Origin: an uncultured Ruminococcus sp.
GTDB taxonomy: Bacteria > Bacillota > Clostridia > Oscillospirales > Ruminococcaceae
Length of the DNA: 7,909 nt
NCBI GenBank assembly: GCA_945867875.1
Contig: CAMBJF010000105.1
Coordinates: 1 to 7,909, forward strand
Direction: 5' to 3'
The translations under genes were made by a program, and so were the position numbers. Below the pieces are notes generated by a model. It did not search any database and had not been told where the DNA came from. It worked only from the letters and a program-made list of their open reading frames with translations. Of the stretch, positions 1-6,505 are shown piece by piece. Numbering within the stretch: position 1 is the stretch's first letter; every line of letters begins with the position of its first letter.

Positions 1-34
1 ATTCTTTCTCATCGGTATCACCGACAGCTTTATT

Positions 35-63
35 ATATTACCACACTTTTTCTCTACTGTCAA
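35..63 (-). promoter_or_regulatory. Sigma-A-type promoter firing leftward out of the window
   Basis: Read on the minus strand, a perfect TTGACA -35 box (58-63) is followed by a 17-base spacer and a TAATAT -10 box (35-40). A TGG directly upstream of the -10 gives an extended -10 (TGn). An alternative TATAAT is present three bases further on, but its spacing of 20 is poorer. Transcription would begin near base 28-29 and run off the left edge, so the promoter serves a gene that lies outside the window and not the esterase upstream of it. An ATG at 10-12 with a GGTG six bases before it could be that gene's start, but only four codons are visible. The call rests on consensus match alone. Confidence 0.75.
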
Positions 64-157
64 TACTTTTTCGACAGATTTTTTAGGTTTGGCAGTTTTA
101 CACATATACACCTTAATTTTTGCATTGCCTTGTGTGCATATTTACCCAAATTTTACA
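64..157. other. Intergenic spacer after the esterase gene, no gene seen
   Basis: This AT-rich stretch lies between the esterase stop codon and the leftward promoter. I looked for a minus-strand intrinsic terminator for the long upstream gene cluster and found no convincing stem followed by a U-run. Short reading frames here are unsupported. Termination may be Rho-dependent, or transcription may read through. Confidence 0.5.
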
Positions 158-1417
158 TCAATCCAGCGTCTCCAAGAAATCCACCAGCTGCCTTGCAGCT
201 TTTTCGTGTGTCGCCACAGACGGGTGATAGTCTCCCCCGTAGCCGTCCTCTTCACTCTGATAGTCAAACTTCATCGTATAAATATGCTCATCAGAGTTGT
301 CCGCCGAGAAATCCTCTGCCGCCTTTTCAATCTGCCCAAACAGCTCCGCACCCATTATTCCCATAGTACAAACAATATCCGCCTCAGGATTATGCTCTCT
401 CACATCTCCCAAAAAGTCGTAATACGCCTCATAAAACTCATACTGCCTGTCCTCGTCCTTGCCCGTGTAGCTGTAATCATTCGTGCCTATGTTAATGACA
501 ACAATGTCACTGCCCCCGCCGAAGTCCCACTCCGACAGCGGTTCAATGCCTCTTCTCTGCTCAAAATTGGTGTCCGTGTAATCATACACCTCTCCCAATA
601 ACAGATAATCCTCTTTCTCCCCCACGTATTCCGTGTAATTTGAAATAAGACCAAGCCCGCTTATGCACACAAGGCTGTAATCAGCGTCAAGCTCCTTCGC
701 CGCAAGATACCCATAAGTCGCCGCACCGTTCTCATAATCGCAGCTAAATCCATACTCAGGACCGTCCGCCTCATTGGAATAACCGCAGGTTATAGAATCC
801 CCTATGACCTCGATAGACCGTTCCTTCTTAGCAGAGGGCGCAAGCCTGCTTGCATTGCAGGTCACAGACTTCACCCCCGTGTTCGTCGTCTGATTTTCGG
901 TCAGCTTCACAATGCCGATCTCAGCATTTTTCAGCTCTTCCCCCTCATACAGCACATAGCTCTGCTCCCCGTCCTCGAGACGTATCCTCTTGACAAGCTC
1001 ACCGTTGATCTCAACGCCTATCCAACCCTGCTGCCTGTCGGAATATGCCCCGCCGTTGGAAACAAGTACAGCCTCTGCCCTGTCACCTGTCATATTGAAC
1101 CGCACAGCCGAGCCCGTATATGAAAGATACTCAATATCATTATGCAAAATATGCCTGCCGTTAAATTTCACAATCTCCTCCGAGGGCACAAAAGTGACCT
1201 CCTCCGACCGTGACGAAAAGAAATACGGAACACCCTCGAGGCCCTTTTCCTCAGCCTCGGGGTCAATGTCATGAACTGCTTCAGCCGATGTTTCAGAAGT
1301 TTCAGCGGCAGATGTCTCCGAATTGTCCGCATAGGAAGTCACAGGCTCCCCAGAATTTGTATTTCCGCAGGCAGTAAGACACAATACCGCTGCAACAATC
1401 ATAACCTTTTTATTCAT
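158..1417 (-). CDS. SGNH/GDSL-family lipoprotein esterase, carbohydrate esterase family 2-like
   Basis: This is a 419-residue secreted lipoprotein, probably an O-acetyl esterase acting on polysaccharide outside the cell. The lipobox LTAC ends at Cys17, and a Ser/Thr/Glu-rich linker (about 18-60) follows it. Residues about 78-195 look like the beta-jelly-roll domain that precedes the hydrolase domain in CE2 esterases. The SGNH domain then shows GDSIT with nucleophile Ser208, Gly255 in block II, GTND with Asn313, and DYH with Asp396 and His398, so a full Ser-Asp-His triad is available. Length and order fit CE2, where the known substrate is acetylated xylan or mannan. The start is ATG with GAGGGAG eight bases upstream. 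It lies 45 bases after the muramidase gene and is probably co-transcribed with it. The exact substrate cannot be read from the sequence; O-acetylated peptidoglycan is an alternative. Confidence 0.85.
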   Translation of the reverse strand: MNKKVMIVAAVLCLTACGNTNSGEPVTSYADNSETSAAETSETSAEAVHDIDPEAEEKGLEGVPYFFSSRSEEVTFVPSEEIVKFNGRHILHNDIEYLSYTGSAVRFNMTGDRAEAVLVSNGGAYSDRQQGWIGVEINGELVKRIRLEDGEQSYVLYEGEELKNAEIGIVKLTENQTTNTGVKSVTCNASRLAPSAKKERSIEVIGDSITCGYSNEADGPEYGFSCDYENGAATYGYLAAKELDADYSLVCISGLGLISNYTEYVGEKEDYLLLGEVYDYTDTNFEQRRGIEPLSEWDFGGGSDIVVINIGTNDYSYTGKDEDRQYEFYEAYYDFLGDVREHNPEADIVCTMGIMGAELFGQIEKAAEDFSADNSDEHIYTMKFDYQSEEDGYGGDYHPSVATHEKAARQLVDFLETLD

Positions 1418-1425
1418 TTTCTCAT

Positions 1426-1432
1426 CTCCCTC
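1426..1432 (-). promoter_or_regulatory. Ribosome binding site of the esterase gene
   Basis: GAGGGAG on the minus strand sits eight bases before the ATG at 1415-1417. It supports that start, which also gives a complete lipoprotein signal peptide. Confidence 0.7.
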
Positions 1433-1462
1433 ATAGTTCTATCATTCCGCATTTTTCCGGGA

Positions 1463-2425
1463 TTATCTCTTCACCTTAGAATAATCCACCAAGCTCATAT
1501 TAAGATCAACCTCCCCCTCAATACCGTTCACGTGCCCGTCGGAAGCATACTGCCACATAGTAAAATAGTACGGATATTCAGGTATATCCCTGTACTCCGC
1601 CAGCCAGAAATCAAAGCCTGCAAGCCTGCTCATATCAAACTTTGTCAGTGCCATTTTCTTCACGCTGTACACCATAGGGATATGACCGCCCCTTGCGATA
1701 CGGTTGCAGAAAGCCGCCGCACATTCATTCAGCACGTCCGCCGAAACAACATTTGTCCGTGCGCTCTCGTCCCCAACTATCTCCCAGTCGAACACCACAG
1801 GGTACATTATCTCATAATCGCCTATCTCATTTAAAACCACCTCAGCCTCTTCCACAGCCTCCTCGGGAGTCACCGCCTGAGAGTAGAAATATACACCGAT
1901 GTCAAGCCCCGCACCGAGAGCCCCGTCAGCATATTCGTGAAACCGCTCATCAACGTTTATCTGCCCCGATTCATAGCCCCTGTAGCCGAGCCTCAGCATA
2001 GCAAAATCAACGCCGTCAGCCTTAACAGCCTCCCAGTCGATGTCCCCCTGATGATAGGAAACATCAACGCCCGTTGTATTTGCCTTAACGCCGTCTATGT
2101 AATAATTCTTGAACCCTTTTTCAAGCCGCACATTGTCGAAATCCATCTCGTGACGGGGCACGTCCGACAGCGCCGCCAGCCAAGTGTCGCCATATGTAGG
2201 GTCGGCAAGATTAATAACGTCCTTCTCGCCGTAATATTCAAACACCCTGGAAGCCTCAGCGGAAATATACTCCTCGTCCTCCGTAAGCGCCTTGTCGAGC
2301 TTAGATGCCTTCACACCGAGCACAGCAAGAGAAATTCCCATTGCCAGTATAATGAGATTTCTCGGGTCAAATTTAACTTTCTTCCGAGGCTTTGTCTGAA
2401 AGCCGCCTTCATTTTTCATATCCAT
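1463..2425 (-). CDS. Membrane-anchored GH25 muramidase (lysozyme)
   Basis: This 320-residue glycoside hydrolase family 25 protein should cleave the beta-1,4 bond between MurNAc and GlcNAc in peptidoglycan. A basic N-terminus (KPRKKVKFDPR, 12-22) precedes one membrane helix (about 23-40) with no cleavage or lipobox site, so the protein is a type II anchored enzyme facing outward. The GH25 barrel starts at about residue 118 with GVDVSYHQG (Asp121). It continues with VFDWE, giving the Asp213 and Glu215 active-site pair, and ends with the MWQY (290-293) and GEVDLN (304-309) segments typical of the fold. All expected catalytic acids are present. Residues 41-117 form a spacer with no domain I recognise. 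The ATG lies three bases after the permease stop and its ribosome site is weak (GGTG overlapping the upstream stop region), so translational coupling is likely. An in-frame ATG two codons downstream is an alternative start. The role could be wall remodelling or attack on neighbouring bacteria; anchoring favours remodelling. Confidence 0.92.
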   Translation of the reverse strand: MDMKNEGGFQTKPRKKVKFDPRNLIILAMGISLAVLGVKASKLDKALTEDEEYISAEASRVFEYYGEKDVINLADPTYGDTWLAALSDVPRHEMDFDNVRLEKGFKNYYIDGVKANTTGVDVSYHQGDIDWEAVKADGVDFAMLRLGYRGYESGQINVDERFHEYADGALGAGLDIGVYFYSQAVTPEEAVEEAEVVLNEIGDYEIMYPVVFDWEIVGDESARTNVVSADVLNECAAAFCNRIARGGHIPMVYSVKKMALTKFDMSRLAGFDFWLAEYRDIPEYPYYFTMWQYASDGHVNGIEGEVDLNMSLVDYSKVKR

Positions 2426-2428
2426 ATA

Positions 2429-3382
2429 TCACACCGAGCCTAACATAACCATAAGCGGGAGCGTCACAGACGAAAGCAGTGTCGTCACCGCAAAGATCAC
2501 AGCCGCCTTTTCGGGGCATTTTTTGTATCTTATAGCGAACATCGTTCCCGTAGCCGCCGCAGGACAACCCGCCGCCGCCAGCACCACCATAAATACCATA
2601 TGAGGGATAGGGAACCACCTGAAAACGAGCCAGAACAAAACAGGGCAGGCAATAAGTCTAAGAAACGCCGCACGGTATATCCCCGCATTTTTAATATGCT
2701 CCCCGATGACCGTTCCGCTTATGGTAACGCCTGCACAGAGCATAGCAAGAGGAGTGTTCATACCGCCCACATAGTCCGCCGCCGAAAGCACCGCATTCAC
2801 CGCCGCAGTCACAAAAGATGGGAACGGTATCATACCCAGCACAGGACGGAGCTGGAACGTAACAAGTCCCAGAAGCGTCGCAATGATCGCAGGGGATGAA
2901 AGCACTTTTTTAAGAGATGTTTTCTGCCCCTTGCCGCCGAATGAAATAACGCCGTGGGTCCAAACCATAATGTTGAAAACTGTCACATAGCCCGTGAGGT
3001 AAAAAACTCCCTCAGCGCCGAAAAGCCCGTTGATAAGAGGTATTCCCATAAATCCGCAGTTTGAATATACCGCCGCAAACTTTTCCACAGCCCCCTCATC
3101 GGTCTTATCCTTTCTGTAAAGGAGATCCACAAGGAGGATCGTGATGCCGTAGGAAAGGAAAGCCAGCCCCACAGAAAGCCCCAGCCCCAGCAGAAGCTTA
3201 GTATCAAAAGCCTGCTGATATGACATAAAAATGAGCACAGGGTTAACAACTTCAAGTACGAAGCTTGAAAGCTTGGAATTAGTCTCCTTGTCAATAAGCT
3301 TTATCCTGCCGCATAAAAATCCCAGCGCCACAAGAATAAACATAACTGCGATCTGCCTTACGCAAATAAGGGAAAGCTCCAT
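2429..3382 (-). CDS. AEC-family (auxin efflux carrier-like) membrane permease
   Basis: This 317-residue polytopic protein has about ten hydrophobic segments in two halves, the usual size for bacterial AEC carriers. Family marks include the NPVLIF stretch near residues 47-52, SNCGFMGIPL (107-116) in the first half, and NTPLAMLCAG (209-218) plus AAGCPAAATGT (270-280) in the second half. The charged loop between about residues 90 and 101 separates early helices. Bacterial relatives export or import organic acids such as malate, but the substrate here is not predictable. ATG follows AAAGGCGG, which overlaps the stop of the preceding gene 13 bases away, and the muramidase gene begins three bases after this stop. 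It is therefore embedded in the operon, though no functional link to its wall-active neighbours is evident. Confidence 0.9.
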   Translation of the reverse strand: MELSLICVRQIAVMFILVALGFLCGRIKLIDKETNSKLSSFVLEVVNPVLIFMSYQQAFDTKLLLGLGLSVGLAFLSYGITILLVDLLYRKDKTDEGAVEKFAAVYSNCGFMGIPLINGLFGAEGVFYLTGYVTVFNIMVWTHGVISFGGKGQKTSLKKVLSSPAIIATLLGLVTFQLRPVLGMIPFPSFVTAAVNAVLSAADYVGGMNTPLAMLCAGVTISGTVIGEHIKNAGIYRAAFLRLIACPVLFWLVFRWFPIPHMVFMVVLAAAGCPAAATGTMFAIRYKKCPEKAAVIFAVTTLLSSVTLPLMVMLGSV

Positions 3383-3395
3383 TTAAATACCGCCT

Positions 3396-4166
3396 TTAAA
3401 TTTCCAGATTTTTCTCTTTCTTTTTTCTCTCAAAATACATTTCAAGGTACATCGCAAAACCGCACAGCATCGCCATAATAAGTGCCGTAACATCGGTAAA
3501 AAAGCTCCTGCCGCCACGGGTGAATGTCTCCGCCAGCTCCGAGATAAAGCTGTAGATGAATATGAACATCACCGCCGAGCGAACATCGCCCAACTGTAAA
3601 ATGAGCATACCCGCCGCCGCCCCTATCACAGCATAATACGCCGCCGCAGGAATAAGGATATTGTGGGTGATAAGCCCCTGAGACGTGCCGTATGCACAAA
3701 GCAGTCCGAAAGCGGCCGACGAAATTATCACCGCAGGCACAGCCCCGAAATCATATCTTATTATGTGAAAAAAGTACCCGAAAATAATAACGGCATAAAG
3801 CGTCCCCGAGGAAAGCGTGTCAAAAAGAATGCCGTTTATGTCAGGATTGGCATTCCAGTAAAAATACCGTGTCTTGAAAGCAAGCCCGATCAGCGGACCA
3901 AACACCGCACAGCCCAGTCCCCACAAGCTGCCCGTCACCGCATTTTCAAGCAAATACCCCTTTGCAAAAAAGGAGCGCCTGTCACGTTCCACCACTAAAA
4001 GAAATATCGCCGTTATAATAAAAGCCGAAGCAATGGGCACTATCCTGTCAAACGGATAATGCAGAAACCGCCCCGAAGCATAATACGCCCCGCCGCAAAG
4101 CCCCAAAAATACCGCCAGCTTTAAAACAGTGCCCATAACAAACTTAGTATATTGCCTGTCAGCCAA
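3396..4166 (-). CDS. Polytopic membrane protein, possibly a degenerate CPBP-type protease homologue
   Basis: This 256-residue protein has about eight hydrophobic segments and a short basic tail (FERKKKEKN). I do not recognise a named family with certainty. The run of helices resembles CPBP (CAAX-protease/bacteriocin-processing) membrane proteins: a GYLLENAVTGSLWGLG segment (70-85), then GYFFHIIRYDFG and AVIISSAAFGLL (130-156), then a GMLILQLGDVRSAVMF segment (186-201). However, the positions where CPBP enzymes carry EExxxR and the two His motifs hold other residues (for example SSGTLYAVIIFG at 119-130 and FGLLCA at 153-158). If it belongs to the family, it is therefore non-catalytic. It starts with TTG nine bases after the preceding stop, preceded by GAGGGG; the next in-frame ATG (residue 11) lacks a ribosome site. 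Its function is unknown. Confidence 0.75.
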   Translation of the reverse strand: MADRQYTKFVMGTVLKLAVFLGLCGGAYYASGRFLHYPFDRIVPIASAFIITAIFLLVVERDRRSFFAKGYLLENAVTGSLWGLGCAVFGPLIGLAFKTRYFYWNANPDINGILFDTLSSGTLYAVIIFGYFFHIIRYDFGAVPAVIISSAAFGLLCAYGTSQGLITHNILIPAAAYYAVIGAAAGMLILQLGDVRSAVMFIFIYSFISELAETFTRGGRSFFTDVTALIMAMLCGFAMYLEMYFERKKKEKNLEI

Positions 4167-4171
4167 AAATA

Positions 4172-4177
4172 CCCCTC
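4172..4177 (-). promoter_or_regulatory. Ribosome binding site that supports a TTG start
   Basis: GAGGGG overlaps the TGA stop of the upstream TPR-like gene and lies five bases before TTG at 4164-4166. The first in-frame ATG is 30 bases further on with nothing comparable in front of it, so TTG is the better start. The overlap of stop and binding site suggests translational coupling. Confidence 0.55.
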
Positions 4178-4859
4178 ACTTTCTCTTTTTCTTTTTGCTG
4201 CTGCCCTTTTTAACGCCCTGAGAGCTTATTGCAAGCCGCAGACGGTTCACCTCAGCGGTGATATCGCCCTTGCCCGAGTATCTCCCAAAGCCCAGCTCCG
4301 CAATTTCCGCCGCCCTGTCCATCATATCAAGCTTCAGCATAGTCCTCACGATGCATATGTCCGCCATAAGAGTGCATCTCGGGTCAGGCTCGCTGAGTAA
4401 TTTCACAAACACCGTCACAGCATTCTCATACCGCTTTTCGATGTATTCCTTTATGCCGATAGTCCTGCGCATAAAAAGCGAGCCCTCCGACAGTGCAAGC
4501 TTGTTCTGTTCCTCGTATATCGTCCGTATCCTCTCAGGCTTGTTCAAAAGAAACAGGCAGAATATGTAGTTGTTCACAAAAACGTGCCCCACAGACCTGT
4601 TCAGCTTTGAAACGTCAACCTCCTCAAAGGCTTTGAGCGCATCACGGAGCTGTCCCCTGAACAAAAGCCCCTGAGCCGTGAGAGCCATTCCCTCCGCCTG
4701 CTCCTTTTGACTTCCCGCACTTTCGCACTCAGCCCCCAGCAGCCTCATATATTCGTCATCATAGCCGTGCTCCGCCAGATATACCGCCGAATCCGCAAAA
4801 TGACCCGTCATTTTCAGAAAGCCCTTAACGGACTCTTTCAGACTTTTTACCGCTCTCAT
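4176..4859 (-). CDS. TPR-like helical protein with lysine-rich C-terminal tail
   Basis: This 227-residue soluble protein has no signal peptide or membrane segment and is predicted cytoplasmic. I see helix-turn-helix pairs with TPR character at about residues 56-82 (AEGMALTAQGLLFRGQLRDALKAF), 130-157 and 164-192, with the small-residue and aromatic pattern of such repeats but no strict consensus. The tail from residue 217 is strongly basic (KKGSSKKKKRK) and could touch membrane lipid or nucleic acid. No enzyme motif is present, so a scaffolding or protein-binding role is the most that can be inferred. Its ATG overlaps the upstream stop by four bases (ATGA), so it is probably translated in step with the small membrane protein. 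The two may be partners. Confidence 0.8.
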   Translation of the reverse strand: MRAVKSLKESVKGFLKMTGHFADSAVYLAEHGYDDEYMRLLGAECESAGSQKEQAEGMALTAQGLLFRGQLRDALKAFEEVDVSKLNRSVGHVFVNNYIFCLFLLNKPERIRTIYEEQNKLALSEGSLFMRRTIGIKEYIEKRYENAVTVFVKLLSEPDPRCTLMADICIVRTMLKLDMMDRAAEIAELGFGRYSGKGDITAEVNRLRLAISSQGVKKGSSKKKKRK

Positions 4860-5188
4860 TTCTTCTCATACCTTCTCGAATATTTCACCTTAATGACCAG
4901 TGACACCACAGCGTCGGCAATGAGCAAAACGCCCATTACACCGTGTATCAGCGTGGTAGCCGTGTCATATCCGTAGGTAAACGCCACCAGCAGGAAAAAT
5001 CCCCCCGCAAACAGCAGCATAACAATTTTGAGATACTTCACACAAAGGGCGGCATATTCCGCCAGCGCCTCTTTTCCGTCCTTAATGCTTCTCACAATGC
5101 CTACGCAGTCCAGCGCCGCCACCGCAAAAAGCATCAGCAGCACAGCGTCATATATCCACCCATAGCTGAATATATCTATCTTATTCAT
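4856..5188 (-). CDS. Small membrane protein with three predicted helices, function unknown
   Basis: This is a protein of about 110 residues. Counting from MNKIDIF, hydrophobic helices lie near residues 13-32, 51-72 and 80-100, with a charged loop (RSIKDGKEALAEY) between the first two and a basic tail (KVKYSRRYEKK). I recognise no family. I chose ATG at 5186-5188 because AAAGGA lies 11 bases upstream. An in-frame TTG two codons earlier (5192-5194) is only five bases from that site, which is too close once the site is aligned to the ribosomal RNA. The gene lies 26 bases after the S41 gene and overlaps the TPR-like gene by four bases. That arrangement suggests a membrane anchor working with the TPR-like protein, which is an inference from arrangement only. 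Confidence 0.8.
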   Translation of the reverse strand: MNKIDIFSYGWIYDAVLLMLFAVAALDCVGIVRSIKDGKEALAEYAALCVKYLKIVMLLFAGGFFLLVAFTYGYDTATTLIHGVMGVLLIADAVVSLVIKVKYSRRYEKK

Positions 5189-5199
5189 ATGCAAAAAAT

Positions 5200-5205
5200 T
5201 CCTTT
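5200..5205 (-). promoter_or_regulatory. Ribosome binding site of the small membrane protein gene
   Basis: AAAGGA on the minus strand lies in the 26-base gap after the S41 gene. Its spacing favours the ATG at 5186-5188 over the TTG at 5192-5194. Confidence 0.6.
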
Positions 5206-5214
5206 CACGTCACA

Positions 5215-6444
5215 TTACTCTGCCGTGTCCTTGGGCACAGTCACTTCAAGAGCCTTGATAAGCTGAGCGTCCGTCAGCAACGCCGCCTCGTCGGAAACCG
5301 TGTTCAGGTCAACATCAGATGAAAGGGTGACATCAAACTCAGGCTTCAAGCCCACGCCGTTGAAGTCGCCGCTCTTTTCCGTGCGCAGAATTGCCGTTGA
5401 CAGCATCACCACCGAGCCGTCCGAACAGGTGTAAGCGGTCTGCAAATATCCCTTTCCCGCCGTAGTCTTGCCCACCGTGTGAGCGCCGCACTTGTCCGCA
5501 AGAGCGAATGCAAAAAGCTCGGAAGTGCCCGCCGTGTTCTGGTTGACTATCACCGACATAGGCATCTTTATCTCCTCGGATTCGGTGCATACCACTGTAT
5601 TTTCAACGTTTCCGTTTTTGTACTCCGCCGTCACAACGACCCCCGCCCCGATAATGTGGTCAAGGCTCTTTTGCAGCATATCCATATTGCCGCCCTTGTT
5701 GTTTCTCAGGTCAAAAACAAGACCCATAGCTCCTGCGGAAATAAGCTCGTCAAGCTTTGCTTTAAGCTGGCTCTCTGTCTTGTCGGTAAACGAAGATATT
5801 TTTATGTAACCGATATTTTCTATCATTCTGCCCGTAACAGTGACCTGCTCCGAGCGCTGGGCAGTGACGTTGTATGTGATAAAGTCGCTCTTTCCGTCAT
5901 CATCGGTACGCCTTACATACAGCTTTACACGGGTGCCCTCCTCGCAGTTAAAAAGGGACACAGCCTCATCATAACCGCCCTCAAAAGCGATAACGTCCGT
6001 GTTGTTCACCGCCGTAATTATATCCCCCGCCAGCAGACCCGATTCCTCCGCAGATGTGCCGGGGTGCACCTCGGTTATCTTTATGTATCCGCTTGATTCC
6101 TTTTCATAGTTGAACCCAAGCCATACGGAAACACCCGTCTGCTCGTTCAGCCTTTTAGCATAATCATCAGCCGTGAGATATTCAGCATAGCTGTCCCCCA
6201 CGCCGCCGATATAGCCCTGCACCATACCCTCAATAAGCTTGGCCTCGTCTATCTCGCCGATGTAATGGGTGCGGCTGTATGTGTCAATTTCCGAAAGCTT
6301 GCTGTAAAATTCCTGCTTCTCGCTGACGCTTTTTATCTTGTTGTTGAACATATCCAGCGTCACATTACTCGTAATTATGAATGTGACGGCGGAGGTTATC
6401 GCCATAAGTCCTATAGTAATTCCCAGTGAAACTTTTATCTTCAT
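5215..6444 (-). CDS. S41-family C-terminal processing peptidase homologue with PDZ domain; nucleophile possibly lost
   Basis: This 409-residue exported protein is anchored by an N-terminal helix (about 6-26). A helical region with the family's VGDSYAEYLTADDY segment (82-95) leads into a PDZ domain (about 105-180, containing GYIKITEVHPGTSAEESGL). The S41 core follows, with GYIKISSF (212-219) and VFDLRNNKGG (243-252). The dyad lysine is Lys331 in TTAGKG, with Gln335 after it. Family members read S-A-S-A-S-E around the nucleophile, which lies three residues before the Glu and 25 before the Lys. Here the segment is T-A-G-T-S-E, placing Gly306 at that position, with Ser308 nearby. Ctp-type peptidases process or degrade envelope proteins, often peptidoglycan hydrolases or spore-signalling proteins. 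AAAGGA ten bases before the ATG supports the start. It follows the M23 gene, a common pairing in Firmicutes. Family membership is sure; activity is doubtful. Confidence 0.9.
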   Translation of the reverse strand: MKIKVSLGITIGLMAITSAVTFIITSNVTLDMFNNKIKSVSEKQEFYSKLSEIDTYSRTHYIGEIDEAKLIEGMVQGYIGGVGDSYAEYLTADDYAKRLNEQTGVSVWLGFNYEKESSGYIKITEVHPGTSAEESGLLAGDIITAVNNTDVIAFEGGYDEAVSLFNCEEGTRVKLYVRRTDDDGKSDFITYNVTAQRSEQVTVTGRMIENIGYIKISSFTDKTESQLKAKLDELISAGAMGLVFDLRNNKGGNMDMLQKSLDHIIGAGVVVTAEYKNGNVENTVVCTESEEIKMPMSVIVNQNTAGTSELFAFALADKCGAHTVGKTTAGKGYLQTAYTCSDGSVVMLSTAILRTEKSGDFNGVGLKPEFDVTLSSDVDLNTVSDEAALLTDAQLIKALEVTVPKDTAE

Positions 6445-6454
6445 CTCTTTCTTA

Positions 6455-6460
6455 TCCTTT
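6455..6460 (-). promoter_or_regulatory. Ribosome binding site of the S41 gene
   Basis: AAAGGA on the minus strand stands ten bases before the ATG at 6442-6444, downstream of the hairpin, so the S41 gene keeps its own translation signal. Confidence 0.65.
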
Positions 6461-6465
6461 TAACG

Positions 6466-6496
6466 CAAAATACCCGCTGCCTGCAAAGGCAGCGGG
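6466..6496 (-). terminator. GC-rich hairpin between the M23 and S41 genes, terminator or attenuator
   Basis: A perfect ten-base-pair stem (CCCGCTGCCT with AGGCAGCGGG, 6473-6496) closes a four-base loop. On the minus strand it is followed by TATTTTG, a short and interrupted U-tract. It begins about ten bases after the M23 stop codon. On the plus strand no U-run follows, so the direction is clear. The weak U-tract and the lack of a visible promoter before the S41 gene suggest partial termination that lowers downstream expression, or an RNA-stabilising structure. Confidence 0.6.
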
Positions 6497-6505
6497 GCAG
6501 GCAGT

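Noticed and set aside
57..77. CTGTC/GACAG inverted repeat followed by T-rich sequence on the plus strand
   Set aside because: The stem has only five pairs with an 11-base loop, no plus-strand gene precedes it, and it overlaps the -35 box of the leftward promoter.
1271..1834. Plus-strand open frame of 187 codons
   Set aside because: It is antisense to the esterase and muramidase genes, whose catalytic motifs are intact, and its product shows no recognisable domain.
5479..6096. Plus-strand open frame of 205 codons
   Set aside because: It is fully antisense to the S41 gene and shows no domain or start signal.
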